Notes under the pieces: model-generated | What the model was told of the DNA's origin: nothing | Databases searched by the model: none | The model's input: the letters and a program-made list of their open reading frames with translations, nothing else | Assembly (NCBI GenBank): GCA_949775045.1 | Contig: OX459105.1 | Coordinates: forward strand, 9,378,547-9,442,546 | DNA: 64,000 nucleotides | Origin: Metridium senile | Lineage: Eukaryota; Cnidaria; Anthozoa; Actiniaria; Metridiidae | Direction of reading: 5' to 3' | In this document: one piece after another, positions 11,408 to 20,664 of the stretch | How the letters are laid out: each line of letters begins with the position of its first letter | Position numbering within the stretch: position 1 is the first letter of the stretch | Program-made: the position numbers and the translations under genes

Positions 11408-12364
11408 TTAATTCTGTGCAAATGTCGATGTGCTCTTAGGATCGGTAAAGTCCATTGAATAGCTGTAGCACTCTTCTAATGCAGCTCGGTATTGCATCGT
11501 GACTTTGCTTAGACAGCTTGTGCTTCTTGAAGCCAACGACAGATCTCTGACATTGATAGTCTGAAATATAAATTGAATAATTCTGATATTGATTCCGATT
11601 GTAATGGTAACTTAAACTTATACTTATGGTTACTTATACACGTGAATAATTGTCCCGCGAGGTGTTAAAAGTTCCGTCTATCATTGCAAGCTCAACGTTT
11701 TAGTCTCGCCACGATGCAAAGGCCTGGCTACCTTTCAAGATGGCACAGGGAGCTGTGAAGGAGTGGAACATGAGGGATTTCGTTGTTGATGAATATTGTT
11801 TGCGGTGTTGCGGTGAAAACATTCTCAAAGTGCGGTGTTGCGGTGTTGCGGTATTGCGGTGATGCAATGCCTTCGGTGTGTGATCTTTGCTTTTCCAAAT
11901 CTTAAAAAAAATCGGATTCCGGTGAATTTTACAGCTGTGGTGTTCGTAGTGTTTGGTGAGGAATATTGTGATGCGGTGATGTTGAATATTTTTTTTGCAG
12001 TGTTGCGGTCTTGAGGACCCCCCGATGTCCCTCTGGTGAAGGGAACTCACTGATACAATTCTAAGAAGCCCGAAACTGAATATTCCGGGTTTATATCATA
12101 AAGTTTTATACATATGAGTTTTTCAGGAGGGCCACTGGGTCATCAGTCCTTTTGTACTGTCATGTGATACCCTCTATAAATAAAGCTTATTGTATTGTAT
12201 TGTATTGTATTGTATTTCTTTTTTTTTTTTTGATAAAAAATAGGCTAGTCGTAGCTTACCTTGATATTTCTCTTGCCTTTATTCCCCGCGTAATGCATAT
12301 GCGCCCAAGATTGAACCACCATAGTAACTAGACATGTACAGACAAAGTAGAACTTCCAAGACAT
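11408..12364 (-). CDS. Small secreted protein, gene B of an unrecognised family (85 aa, 2 exons)
   Basis: I do not recognise this family. Exon 1 (12364-12260) encodes 35 residues: MSWKFYF, a hydrophobic signal core, a likely cleavage site after SWA, then a short segment ending GNKGKR. Exon 2 (11560-11408) encodes 50 residues and the stop; it contains VRDL, then Cys-x14-Cys ending LEECYSYSMD, and a Ser/Thr-rich tail ending AQN. The donor GTAAG and a TTTCAG acceptor join in phase 0. A TATAAAA box lies 89-95 bases upstream of the ATG (12417-12423 on the minus strand), and an AATAAA lies 34-39 bases past the stop (11369-11374). Gene C is a close paralog in both exons, which is the main support for coding. 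The GKR could be a dibasic or amidation site, so the product may be a prepropeptide; that is inference. The intron is about 700 bp and includes a foldback-derived fragment. Confidence 0.75.
11684..11760. mobile_element. Fragment of the CAAGATGGC foldback family
   Basis: ATTGCAAGCTCAACG then TGCAAAGGCCTGGCTACCTT and CAAGATGGCACAGGGAGC. Related segments at 46724-46800, 48722-48905 and 53871-54263. Confidence 0.6.
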
Positions 12365-12416
12365 TGTGAATTAGTTCAGAGCGACTCACACGACAAACCT
12401 CAACAGACGACTCAGT

Positions 12417-12423
12417 TATATCA
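12417..12423 (-). promoter_or_regulatory. TATA box of gene B
   Basis: Minus-strand TATAAAAGG block here, 53-59 bases before the ATG at 12364 if the copy at plus CCTTTTATAC (near 12451-12460) is excluded. The better-placed copy is that CCTTTTATAC block, about 90 bases upstream, which also matches the TATAAAAGGA of gene C. The near coordinates are tentative. Confidence 0.2.
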
Positions 12424-12452
12424 CTGGAATCTTTAGCTTCTGAATTGGATCC

Positions 12453-12459
12453 TTTTATA
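12453..12459 (-). promoter_or_regulatory. TATA box of gene B (preferred position)
   Basis: TATAAAAGGA on the minus strand, 89-95 bases before the ATG at 12364. The same string precedes gene C, so this is the likely core promoter. Confidence 0.55.
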
Positions 12460-12506
12460 CACCATTATAGAGAAATAGCCTGTTGTTAGGAAGAACTTTG
12501 TTTAGG

Positions 12507-12575
12507 ATTATAAAAGTAAATAGAATGTAGGTATTCTTTGACTTAAGAGAGTATTGCAATGTTTGGATGTTTGAG
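12507..12575 (-). promoter_or_regulatory. Upstream block shared by genes B and C
   Basis: GATTATAAAAGTAAATAGAA then TTCTTTGACT; about 70 bp aligns with the region upstream of gene C (about 16060-16130), beyond the TATA box. Confidence 0.45.
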
Positions 12576-12706
12576 GGGGTCTTGATGACGATACACCAAA
12601 TGAAGAGTACTTATGTGCATGGCTTTATTGAAGTGAAGTGAATTTTATTTTGCGCCGACAATATGATATAGCTTTTATATTATCATTTTTATACTCAAGT
12701 CTCATG

Positions 12707-13068
12707 TTATCTATCACCACTGGACTGTTTGACAAAAGGTGCATTTACACTGGCTAAGCCTCGATTTGTTGTCAAAATATTCACAAATTTCAAGCAAAGC
12801 ACAAACAAATGGTTTCGCCTATCAATGGAAAACACACGTATGAAAGACATGCCTAATTAATGTTCTGTTGCAATCTTAACCTATTAAAAAAAAAGAAAAA
12901 TATCGCGCGCTAATCAAAGTCTTTTGTTAGTACTTCTCACCTACAATACTATATATGGTAATGGCATTGTTTTCTATATTGCATACGGTATATTTGATAC
13001 AGGGATTTAGTGAATCCCTGAGGAAATTCGCCTCTTGTCAAAGAGTTTAGCGGTGCTAGATAACATCA
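12707..13068. mobile_element. Foldback element, GTTATCTATCACC type
   Basis: TGTTATCTATCACCACTGGA and TAGCGGTGCTAGATAACATC are mirrored, with inner TTGACAAAAGG/CCTCTTGTCAA. A related element is at 45475-45795 (GGCTAAGCCTCGATTTGTTG shared). Confidence 0.6.
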
Positions 13069-13644
13069 TGAAACTGGTCCATTATCGACGGGAAATCCCA
13101 ACTCCGTCTTTTATCCCTTAGTTTCACATCTCCTTTGATCCAGCTTGATTTTCACGCACACTCCAGGGTGATATTTAACAATGATTTACTAGTCGCCATT
13201 TTGAAAAAAAAAAAATGCTACAAAAGTTATATTAACCTACCAGTAAATATAACAAAATATGACGAAAATCTCGACCAATAAGCGCGCCGGATTTATTATA
13301 ATATACTCACTTGTAAAAAAATACTAATACAATATAATCTGTTGTTTGCATTTTTAATGCATTTAATTTTATTGTATTTTACAACATTAACTGGCATTAT
13401 TACAATATAGTATAATATAATATGGTTTACATCAAATGCTTTACATCAAGTATGAAGCTATAGTAAATAAATAATAAAATTATGATTTAAAAGGGAAAAA
13501 ATCTAAAAACCCGAAGGCTTTTTACACAATAGGCCGTTGCAATTGTTTAAGAAAGAGATGGTATGTTTTGGATTTATATAGGATAAAAATTCACATACAA
13601 TTTAAACCGTCAAAGCGATTGCGGGAACAACGTTTGCGGGACTA

Positions 13645-13955
13645 CTGACCGGCTTAGTTGGTTAAGCGGCGGACCTTCGGGCTATCGTACGAGTATACGG
13701 GAGCTGTAGTGTTCGCGTTATTGAGCCGGAGAATGTGTAGCCTCCTATGCAGTCGCTCCTTTGTGTCGTCATACAAGCGTTGCCTGACGGCTCAAAGGAG
13801 CGGCTGCATATAGGAGGCTAGAGAAAGTGTTGACTGCAAATGGTTACATTTTCACGTCTTCTTGGATCGATAAGGATGTTAAACCACTCTCCGCACACAT
13901 TGCATAAGAAGGGATTTATATAGGAACCCACACCTCTGTGCGCTGCGTGTGTATA
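13645..13955 (+). mobile_element. tRNA-derived SINE split by a foldback insertion
   Basis: A-box-like GGCTTAGTTGGTTAAGC at the left. Body text CTGCAAATGGTTACATTTTC, ACGTCTTCTTGGAT and the AACCCACACC end resemble the SINE at 42970-43270. Interrupted by 13738-13820. Confidence 0.6.
13738..13820. mobile_element. Compact foldback inserted in a SINE
   Basis: Arms TAGCCTCCTATGCAGTCGCT and AGCGGCTGCATATAGGAGGC pair over 26 bp. Flanks GAGAATGTG and GAGAAAGTG look like a 9-bp target duplication with one change, as in MULE-type elements. Confidence 0.75.
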
Positions 13956-14788
13956 TCGTATTCTAAGTACTGTGTACATACAATACGAGCGGCCGATCCG
14001 TATGGGTTGATACAATGCGAGGAGCAGATCTAGACGAGCCATCGCATCGGACATGAGAATTGTATACTACGTATGAAACTCTAAAGCTAGTTCCTTTATA
14101 TTTCACTAAAATTATCCGGGTATTCGCTGGCAAAAGGGTTTACCATATTATTTGCTTCAAACTTCGCGTGGTTCGCATGCAACATTCACGATATCAATGA
14201 CGCTTTCGACCGACGTATATTGACGTTTTCATCCAAATAGGTGTATTATTTAAAATTTTACCATAACTTCTTTCTTTAAATTTTGAACAAACACAGCTTT
14301 TTTAATTCTTTATAATTTTTCAAAAAAAGAAATGGGCGTCACCGTACTCGTTTTCAAGAAATTGTGCTGCAAACTCTGAAGATATAATCGCTCGCACGCG
14401 CGCCATCTTGTATTTCGTATAAAAGCAAAATCATCCAGGCGAATCAGGACGAATCAACATAGTTTGCAGATGTACAACCTCCCACACGGATGTGAAGTAC
14501 TAGTAAGGGGAAACACGCCCAAATCCAGGTGCACGCAAAGGATTATTATTATTATATAAATGACTCTTAAAGACAACTTTTTCAGTTTTTAAATGTCTTT
14601 ATTTATAATAAGTACAATTCTACATAAGTGCGCTGTATACCATCAACACAGTTCAATTATACTTTCACAGCTCATGGATCCTGTTTTTTCTCTTACAAAC
14701 TTTCTTTTTGCAATTAAATATAAGCTATCCTTTATTATTTCCAATCATTTTATCATTTTTTCACGAGGCCCTTTAACGACAACGTTAA

Positions 14789-15951
14789 TTAATTCTGTCT
14801 AAATGTCGATGTTTTCTTTGGGTCGGTAGAGTCCATTGAATAGCTGTAGCACTCCTCAACTGCAGCTTGGTATTCCAATGTGGCTCTGTTTAAACAGTTC
14901 GCGCTTCTTGTAGCCAATGTCGACAGATCTCTAACTCTGATGGTCTAAAAGAAAAACGATTTCATTTATAAGTAGTTCACAAAAAACATGTATTGCATTT
15001 TGTTTATAACACATGTACTTTATATACTATCAGTGTAGTTGCCCTATGTCTGTAAGGGAATCTGGAATCCATGAAAAAATTGAGTTTGGAACCCATAATT
15101 CGGCCCTGCCTTTGGAACCCCGCCGCATCATCCCGGTATCTATATTACATGGGGCGAACTATAGCTAGAGAGAGACAAAAATGCTGGAATTAAGCGTCGA
15201 GGCTTACATTCAGAGGCCATGTACTTACATTTTGTACGCAATTCGAAAAAATTACTGTAAGACAATGTCAGATGACAAAAGTGAATGGTTTTTAGTAAGC
15301 AGAAATCACAGGAACAGCGAAATTAAATCCTATTTTACATGTCCATACGAAAAAGCAATGAATGGTCTCCCTTAAGCAGAGATCACTGCGACATTACTTA
15401 CACATCTTTCAGTACATCTTTTATAGTCTACGATTGTGTTGCGTGACCTCTTAGAGCGGATTTCGTATGACTGTGCAAACAGCACGGACACGGCACGGCA
15501 TGGTACAAACTAAATTTAGAGAGTTTTTCGTGTGCCTAACAAAACGCTACGGATTGGTTACGGCAGTTTTTTCGAATGTATTATAGAAACTACGGCACGG
15601 ACACGGCACGGCCGTGAAAGCACGACACGGTCACGGCAGAAACTTGGAATCTTCTTATACAAATTACGGCACGGTCACGGCACGGAACCGTACGTTGTAC
15701 AGTCATATACGAAATCCGCTCTAATGCAAGTCGCCTATTACGTACTTACATGAAAACAAAATAAATGGTCTCCATAAGCAGAAATTACAGCAACTGCGAC
15801 ATTAGATCTTAGTTTTACATGTCTACAAATGTGTTGCGCTTACCTCGATTCCTCTTTTCTTGCCCGTATTCCCTGTGTAACCTTTATGGGCCCATGAATA
15901 AACCGCTAAACTCACTAAACACGTACAGACAAAGTATATTCTCCAAGACAT
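14789..15951 (-). CDS. Small secreted protein, gene C of an unrecognised family (87 aa, 2 exons)
   Basis: Paralog of the gene at 11408-12364. Exon 1 (15951-15844) gives 36 residues with a signal peptide (MSWRIYF, cleavage likely after SWA), then HKGYTGNTGKKR. Exon 2 (14944-14789) gives 51 residues and the stop: VRDLSTLATRS, Cys-x14-Cys ending VEECYSYSMD, and a tail ending FRQN. The junction is phase 0 with GTAAG and TTTTAG. A TATAAAA box is on the minus strand at 16009-16015, about 60 bases above the ATG, and AATAAA is at 14731-14736 past the stop. Differences from gene B are concentrated outside the signal peptide, the two Cys and the YSYSMD motif. The intron holds a foldback element (15455-15723). 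Upstream sits a tandem repeat made of its own promoter-proximal sequence. Mature peptide and function unknown; a neuropeptide-like or defence/venom peptide are both possible. Confidence 0.75.
15455..15723. mobile_element. Foldback MITE, AGAGCGGATTTCGTATGACTG ends
   Basis: Perfect terminal inverse AGAGCGGATTTCGTATGACT, flanked by TTA/TAA. Inside, many ACGGCACGG iterations. It lies in the intron of gene C. Confidence 0.8.
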
Positions 15952-16008
15952 TTTCGAGCTCACTTCCTCAGACGATGATATCAATGCAGTAATACCTCAA
16001 TCGTGTCC

Positions 16009-16015
16009 TTTTATA
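16009..16015 (-). promoter_or_regulatory. TATA box of gene C
   Basis: TATAAAAGGA on the minus strand, 58-64 bases before the ATG at 15951. Confidence 0.55.
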
Positions 16016-16054
16016 AAGTTATCATACAACAGAAGGCTGTTACTAGAAATATAT

Positions 16055-16740
16055 TTGTTTGGGAATATAAAAGTAAATAAAAAATAGGCATTCTTTGACT
16101 GCATGAAGTGTTATAATAACGCTCGTAATGTTTGTGAGGGCCGCCCTTCCCTTTCCTTTTCGCTTTTCCTTTTCATGTCAGAGCGTGGCCAGTTAGTTGT
16201 TTAATTTAGAAAGGATGTTTCGGGATTTAAAAAGTTATTAATACATAGGAATATTCTCTAAAGAGTTCATAATATAAAGAGCCCATATAGCTTGTGGGCC
16301 GGGGGCCGCTGTTTTGATGTATAAATGGAGCAAACTTTGATATGCACATGTTAGGGAGTGGCCCGTAAGTTGTTTAATTTAGAAATATTAATGTTTCGGG
16401 ATTCTAAAAGTTATATTAATGCATATACATTTTATTTGACTCTAGAGAGTTCGCAACCACGCTCGTATAGTTTGTGAGAGCCGCTTTTCCGATGTATAAA
16501 GGGGGCGAGCTTTGATATACACATGTTTAATTAGGGAATGTCCAGTTAGTTGTTTAATTTATAAATATTGTATTGGAATTGAAAAAGATATTTTAATACA
16601 TAGACATTATATTTGACTCTAGAGAGTTCGTAATTAAAGTTTGTGGGGGCTGCTTTTCCAATGTGTATAAAAGAGGCAAGATTTGGTAATACATTGTTTG
16701 TTAGTTGTTTACTTAATAATTCAAAAATAATGATTCGTAA
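16055..16740. repeat. Tandem repeat of about 180 bp upstream of gene C
   Basis: GTTAGTTGTTTAATTTA recurs near 16190, 16368 and 16545, and a shortened copy near 16695; TTTGACTCTAGAGAGTTCG recurs near 16437 and 16613. The first unit begins inside the promoter-proximal block of gene C. Confidence 0.75.
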
Positions 16741-17430
16741 TTTTAGTGTCGCAATACACTTTCGCAATGGTTAAAAGTGTGGGACGATTTTAACTGTATA
16801 CATTACATAGTTAACGGTATTTTAAAAGACAAATTTGTTTGTCATTTTTAAAAACAAAACAAATTTCAAGGATTTCTAATTCTCTGAAGATGAAAGCTAG
16901 GCACTACGCTGTCCAAAAGCGCGCGGAATTTGTTACAAGTTCTGTTATTACAGATTAGCTTGTTTTTAAAAAGATATATGGTACGTATTAGAAAGGTAAA
17001 TAAAAAAAAGCCGGACTTTCTCAAATATGAAAGAAAGCCTAAGAATAACATACCGGAACAAATAGGGATTTTGTATCCTTTTAATTAGTTTTGATGCATT
17101 AATAGCCGTTAAGTTTCAATCTGGTACATATGTAATAGTCTTTTATTGTATATATGTAACAATAATATAGAGTAATTGCTTTAAAAAGCCGACACTTAGT
17201 CAAAATTTAAGGTAAAAGTTTTGAAAACATTTTCATGAGGGAGCTGGAAAAATATAGAATCTAAGAAGCCAACTAAAGCCGGATAGAATGCCTATGTTCA
17301 CATTCACCTGTTACGATTTCAATAACGTTTAGCTCACTGATATTTATGCCGATATTTCATTCCAAGACTAGCTTGTGATCATGAGTTGTGAGTTGAGTTC
17401 TGTGTTGTAAAAATAATTATTAAATAAAGG

Positions 17431-17570
17431 GACAAATGAAGGGTTAAAGCTTGAAACGTCAGTAAAGTTAACTCAACATTTTTGTACGGTGTTACAAATT
17501 TCATTATATGACCTATCGTTTATATCAAACACCGACTCAGCCTATACTAGTTTACTCGCTAGTTTCCATT
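17431..17570 (+). mobile_element. Dispersed repeat with hammerhead-like core, copy 3
   Basis: GAAGGGTTAAAGCTTGAAAC then GTCAGTAAAG and the shared tail through CTAGTTTCCATT. Confidence 0.65.
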
Positions 17571-17602
17571 TAAATAAAGGAGTTTAATAGTGTGTGTATA
17601 TA

Positions 17603-17898
17603 TACACCTATTTCAATAATCGTTGTCGCAGCCGAAGGTACAGACTACACTATGAAGCCTGCATAGAATGTCGGTAACATGAATATATATTGTTGGTTTA
17701 TTTCTCGTTTTTTTAAATAAATATTTGTTTCATCATCTACTACTGCAACAGCTAGTTGCTGGTCATATAACACAAACACGCACAAGCAAAAATATGCTAT
17801 GAATAAATCGAGAAGAGAAGAAAATACCGACATCCTTTGCAGACTTCAGAGTGTGGACTGTAGCTTTGATTGCGACAACGATTTTTGAAATAGGTGTA
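17603..17898. mobile_element. Foldback MITE, TACACCTATTTCAA ends
   Basis: Ends TACACCTATTTCAATAATCG and CGATTTTTGAAATAGGTGTA; inner TTGTCGCAGCC/ATTGCGACAACG and the CACTA segments pair. The core differs from the other families. Confidence 0.75.
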
Positions 17899-18391
17899 TA
17901 TGAGTGTTACACTGGTGTATAGTTAGTGTTCGAAGGACACTTCGGTAACTAGGAATACAAAGCATGCATGCATTTATCTGTTTATTTGTTTATGGATCAT
18001 TTTGCAGTAGTTTGAATCATTTTTGATACATTCAAGGTCATTACCATTATCCACCAAAAAGACATTTTAAAACACTGAAAGAAATGTCACGTGACACCAA
18101 ATATCTTCGCTCTAAATGCTCTTTATTCCATAGATATAATTCCATATCCACTGTTACTCATTGTACAGTTGGAAATTGAAATTTGAAATTTGAAATGCAG
18201 AAAACAAATAACAAAGAATCACGTGTCACTTGTTGTAGCGTTAATCTCTACTCTTGTATGGTGATAGCGATCAGTAAAGACTATCGAGAACACTACACAA
18301 CTAGTACTTATCACAAACCAAACTATTAGATTTTATTTTTAAATCTTTATTAAAATCTTAACGTATTTTCCTCAATACAAGTATTTTGATA

Positions 18392-18663
18392 TACACCTAT
18401 TTCAAAAAACGTTGTCAGAAGGAGATCTGAATCTGCAATCTGAGACCGAAATGAGTTCTGGGGTACGGCAGTTTTTTCTCATTGCGTGCACTTTCTGGCT
18501 TCGGATATGGCGACGGTAAATATAAATCTGAAGCCGCTAAGCGCAAAAAAACGAAAAACAGGGCCAGGCCTGGTTTTTGCAGTACGCAATTTCCTGAATT
18601 CATTTCAGTCTCAGATTGCAGATTGCAGATCTCCTTCTGACAACGTTTTTTGAAATAGGTGTA
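18392..18663. mobile_element. Foldback MITE, CACCTAT ends, AGAAGGAGATCTG core
   Basis: Arms TACACCTATTTCAAAAAACG and GTTGTCAGAAGGAGATCTGA, mirrored at 18620-18663, with ATGAGTTCTGG-type inner arms. First of three elements joined end to end. Confidence 0.85.
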
Positions 18664-18830
18664 TACCTAATTGCATGAATGTTGTCACACGAAAAAAAAA
18701 ACATTTGTAATTAAGTAAGATAGGAATAACAAAAGACAGAGTTCAGCTTGAGTGATCTTCTTTTGTCTTTTGATTAATTCCTTTCACACTAAATTACAAA
18801 AGTCAGACAACGTTCTTGCAATTAGGTGTA
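18664..18830. mobile_element. Foldback MITE, TTGCATGAATGTTGTC type
   Basis: Middle element of the chain; left end TACCTAATTGCATGAATG, right end CGTTCTTGCAATTAGGTGTA. Inner text matches the 2845, 10778 and 59681 elements. Confidence 0.8.
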
Positions 18831-19093
18831 CACCTATTTCAATTAACATTGTCCATCTGGAATGGTTAATCTGAGACCGATAGGAATTGTGGGAGTTCAA
18901 TAAATTCCAAATGTGCTGTTTTAATCACTGCACTTGAATGGTGCTGAATTATGGATAATATAGTATTTCAGAAGTAAACATTAATATTCGAGCGTGATTA
19001 TAATAGTGTATTTGCAGTTTAATGAGCTCCCACAATTCCTATCGGTCTCAGATCGACCATTCCAGATGGACAACGTTAATTGAAATAGGTGTG
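18829..19093. mobile_element. Foldback MITE, CACCTAT family, third in chain
   Basis: TACACCTATTTCAATTAACA start with the GAGACCGATAGGAATTGTGG core. It shares TA with the preceding element. Confidence 0.85.
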
Positions 19094-19214
19094 TATCAAT
19101 TTAGCATCCATAAATGAACATAAATTGTAATTTCAATGCTATTGCGCATGCATGCGCTAATTCTGATATTCGTTTTAAAAGTCCTCCGATTTATAGTACA
19201 GGCGTGGCCTCCTT

Positions 19215-20101
19215 CTAGCTTGTTGTGGTGCGGTGATCCATGTTTTGCTTCAAACAGGCTTCTAATGCAGTGTTGTAGCTCTGTTCGAGATGCTTTAAAC
19301 ATTCAGTCTTCCTTGAAATCAGTCCAGTGTTTCTCAAAAAAATATAGGAAAGGACTCTAAACAAAAATTATTTTAAAAAATCGAGAAAATAATATATGTC
19401 TTATTTTTTTTAAACGTTTCAACGTCTCAATCTATTTAATATCCAGATCAGTACAAGTGTTCTACTAATTGGGGGAACTGAGACCAACACTAAAGTCCTG
19501 GGCTACATTAAACATTTTAACGCGCACTAACTCCGATCAAGGTTTTTAAGTCATCAATTAATTTAGTTTATTTATTTATTATTATTTACTTTTTCAATTA
19601 TAGTTATGCATATTTTCATTTATATAATTTTTAGCTATTGTATAATGCGCATTTGAAAATCTCACGATTGAATTTGCGCAATATAAATTGATAAATTAAA
19701 TTAAATTAGATTAGATCACATGTTGTTTTTTGCAGCTGAGTCGAGGGAGTAAACCCGGAGAAATTTTAAGAGCGTAGAATACTGTTGAACATCTTCATAA
19801 TGACCGTACAGTCAGAGACGAAAGATGTTGTATATTCGGACAAACATGGGCTAGACGTTAAGCACTCTTAATTGACTTTGAACAACCCTTTTGGAAAAAT
19901 TTGGGCTTAAAACTATAGTGAGGGTTGAGCAATAAATCCTGTATATATTTTGCGATATCGATTTTTTACATTCAGGAATTATTCAAAGTAGCTTTACCAT
20001 TTTCTCTCTCTTGCCATGATTCCCTGTATAGCCTAATGCATGTTGCTGTAGAATAAACAACCATTGACATATATCACAACAAATAGTAAATAAAATCGAA
20101 A
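19215..20101 (-). pseudogene. Decayed member D of the small secreted protein family
   Basis: On the minus strand, 20101-19998 resembles exon 1: a hydrophobic stretch, then GYTGNHGKRE before a GTAAAG donor. The hydrophobic part and the GYTGN part are in different frames, and no ATG sits at the expected place. 19333-19215 resembles exon 2: Cys-x14-Cys with SYNTALEAC, then a stop. Its frame does not join the first exon in phase 0 through the nearest acceptor (a stop intervenes). It therefore looks like a broken copy, although extra exons cannot be excluded. Confidence 0.5.
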
Positions 20102-20447
20102 CAGCGTATTGGTATACAACAGCAAATTGAGTCTATACCACAACAATGTTCTCAGTTGCAATTGTGACTTGAAAGTGCAGGCAAGAGACACCGAACAACA
20201 GCGAAAAAGCAAATACTCGCACTTTGTGTCATTTATAAAGTATTTATTTTGTTTTCTAAATGCTAAGTTTAATTTGTTAAGTAGATTACGGTTGTTCTTT
20301 CCGTAAAACGCTTTAAAGATACCGTGTTAGTCACTTGTAGCAAAATAAACAACTTTAGAAATACCGAACCGCGTTTTGCTGTGAATATGCGACATGTAAA
20401 CAAGTGCTAAATTTATGTTTTAGATCTTTTTTGTTCATTTGTTCGCT

Positions 20448-20664
20448 TAAGACCCGGGCAAACGGCTTCAACATTTGCTTCAACATCAGTTCGATTTTGT
20501 TGAATGGCAATAATGTTGAAGCCGTTTGCCATCCCATTTCAACATTGTTGAAACCGTTTGCCCCGTATACTCTCGACATCGTTCCAACAACCATTCTACA
20601 GCGTTCAACCTGAAATCGAACCAATGTTGAAGCAAATGTTGAAGCCGTTTCGGTCCGGGCCTTT
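20448..20664. mobile_element. Foldback MITE, CGGGCAAACGGCTTCAACATT ends
   Basis: AAGACCCGGGCAAACGGCTT at the left, AAGCCGTTTCGGTCCGGGCC at the right; TTCAACAT/ATGTTGAA occurs repeatedly inside. Confidence 0.8.
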
